Below, one piece after another: positions 46,053 to 46,755 of a stretch of DNA of 46,755 bases; position 1 is the first letter of the stretch; every line of letters starts with the position of its first letter. The notes beneath the pieces were generated by a model. That model saw only the letters and a list, made by a program, of their open reading frames with translations. It was not told the DNA's origin and ran no database searches. The position numbers were made by a program, and so were the translations under genes. Origin of the DNA: JBBUAX01 sp964409535 (lineage in GTDB: Bacteria; Patescibacteriota; Minisyncoccia; UBA6257; 2-01-FULL-56-20); contig CAYPDQ010000005.1 in assembly GCA_964409535.1 (NCBI GenBank), positions 1 through 46,755 of the forward strand. Reading direction: 5' to 3'.

Positions 46053-46755
46053 TATTTGGTGGCGTCGTAGATCGCTTTTATCTCCGTGGCGGAGAGGGCG
46101 CGGTTGTAAACCCGGACCTCGTCCATTACGCCCGCAAAATCCCGGGTTGTACCTATGTAGTTCGGCGCTACGCCCATAGTGAAATTTTTAGTGCTGCCGT
46201 AGCCGATAGCCGATAATGCAGCCGACGGGCCTCCCGCTAAAACTCCATTCAAGTAGAGGCGGACGGCGGAACCGTCGTACGTTCCGACCGCATAGTTCCA
46301 GGAGGTCGGAGTAAAAGAGGTGGTGTATGCATAGCGTATCGTATCAACACCGTTACGAGCATAAAAATCCAGCTGTCCTCCTCCTTCCATATCCATTAAA
46401 TAACCTTCGTAGCCTGTCGTTCCGGCACCGCCGACGTACATAGTTGATGTTGGCGTGACGTCTGTCTTAAACCAGACCGCCAGAGTTACTGCGTTCGTAG
46501 GACGCAATGCCGAGTCGTCGGTCCGCAAAACGTACTGCGCGGAGCTATTGCCGGCCAAGCGCACTGCTTTGTCTCCATCACTCGTCGCTCCTGCCTGATT
46601 CAGGGTGACGCCATTCTGATAGGTCCCACTCCGGCCGTTACCGCTCGAATCCGCCGCGGTGGTGCCCGAGGAATCATTCAGCCTCCACCAAACAACCAGC
46701 CCCTCTGACCTGGGGATAAGGGAGAGGTTGGAGCCCAGCTCGTATCTCCCTGGGT
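46052..46755 (-). CDS. LamG-domain protein, 3' part (5' end outside the window)
   Basis: The frame is open to the right edge of the window and ends at TAG 46052-46054. The visible 233 residues include LVVWWRLNDSSGTTAADSSG, the usual start of a concanavalin/LamG domain. VTLAVWFKTD, LDFYARNG, WNYAVGTYDGSAVRLYLNG and the final FAGVMDEVRVYNRALSATEIKAIYDA follow. LamG domains bind sugars or proteins on cell surfaces. The 5' part, with any signal peptide or further domains, lies beyond 46755. Confidence 0.9.
   Translation of the reverse strand, partial: PGRYELGSNLSLIPRSEGLVVWWRLNDSSGTTAADSSGNGRSGTYQNGVTLNQAGATSDGDKAVRLAGNSSAQYVLRTDDSALRPTNAVTLAVWFKTDVTPTSTMYVGGAGTTGYEGYLMDMEGGGQLDFYARNGVDTIRYAYTTSFTPTSWNYAVGTYDGSAVRLYLNGVLAGGPSAALSAIGYGSTKNFTMGVAPNYIGTTRDFAGVMDEVRVYNRALSATEIKAIYDATK

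Overview
The window looks like a chromosomal segment of a Candidate Phyla Radiation bacterium (Patescibacteria, most likely Parcubacteria). This rests on gene content and style rather than on any search: a monoderm type IV pilus cluster without an outer-membrane secretin, a B12-dependent ribonucleotide reductase, soluble or lightly anchored small proteins of CPR-type families, secreted proteins with Trp-Gly repeats, very short intergenic gaps, and many short palindromic repeats in and between genes. TGA is used as a stop codon (for example ftsA), so this is not one of the recoded lineages. Most of the window is GC-rich. The stretch of about 13.6-18.2 kb is clearly richer in A+T and carries the marks of a mobile island.

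Layout. 0-7.4 kb: a CPR-type hypothetical gene behind two perfect palindromes, the str operon (rpsL-rpsG-fusA, no tuf following), an M50 protease, tRNA-Arg, and tRNA-Lys directly followed by recG. 7.6-13.4 kb: nrdJ, a group of small hypotheticals, an SsuBC/TauBC-like ABC transporter pair without a binding protein, and a small zinc protein. 13.5-18.7 kb: an AT-rich island next to tRNA-Asn with an AbiE-type toxin-antitoxin pair, a truncated radC, a truncated hydrolase, and a large serine recombinase enclosed by perfect 151-bp inverted repeats; a third, diverged copy of the repeat marks the other side. Beyond the tRNA a GIY-YIG gene sits between the intact tRNA-Asn and a broken duplicate of its 5' half. 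18.7-27.9 kb: housekeeping genes, with a GGDEF protein, rmuC, and a leftward cluster lepB-hisS-HIT-rpsU-yqeY-ybeY-ftsA-ftsZ, and pth divergent from lepB. 27.9-38.0 kb: a leftward type IV pilus cluster (pilO-like, major pilin, pilB, pilC, minor pilins, a fused pilM-pilN), interrupted by rluD and tRNA-Ile/tRNA-Val. 38.1-46.8 kb: a bifunctional Rel (ppGpp) enzyme, a 1407-residue exported multidomain protein, two anchored hypotheticals, a Cas2-fold/PaaX-like regulator between two large dyads, and the 3' part of a LamG protein.

How the parts work together. The pilus genes supply an assembly ATPase (PilB), platform (PilC), inner-membrane alignment parts (PilM-PilN, PilO) and several pilin-like subunits, some of which end in Trp-Gly repeats that could be surface-binding modules. 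This fits an organism that attaches to a host or partner cell. NrdJ, RecG, RmuC, Rel, FtsA and FtsZ cover nucleotide supply, DNA repair, stringent control and division.

The most unusual content is at the repeat level: the recombinase cassette with perfect inverted repeats, a dispersed element read in frame inside YbeY and again at the end of rluD, paired CCCGTTAG-bounded elements just ahead of the lepB and pth start codons, a split tRNA-Asn copy, and a recurring promoter layout in which the -10 box lies 6-8 bases before the start codon, implying leaderless transcripts.
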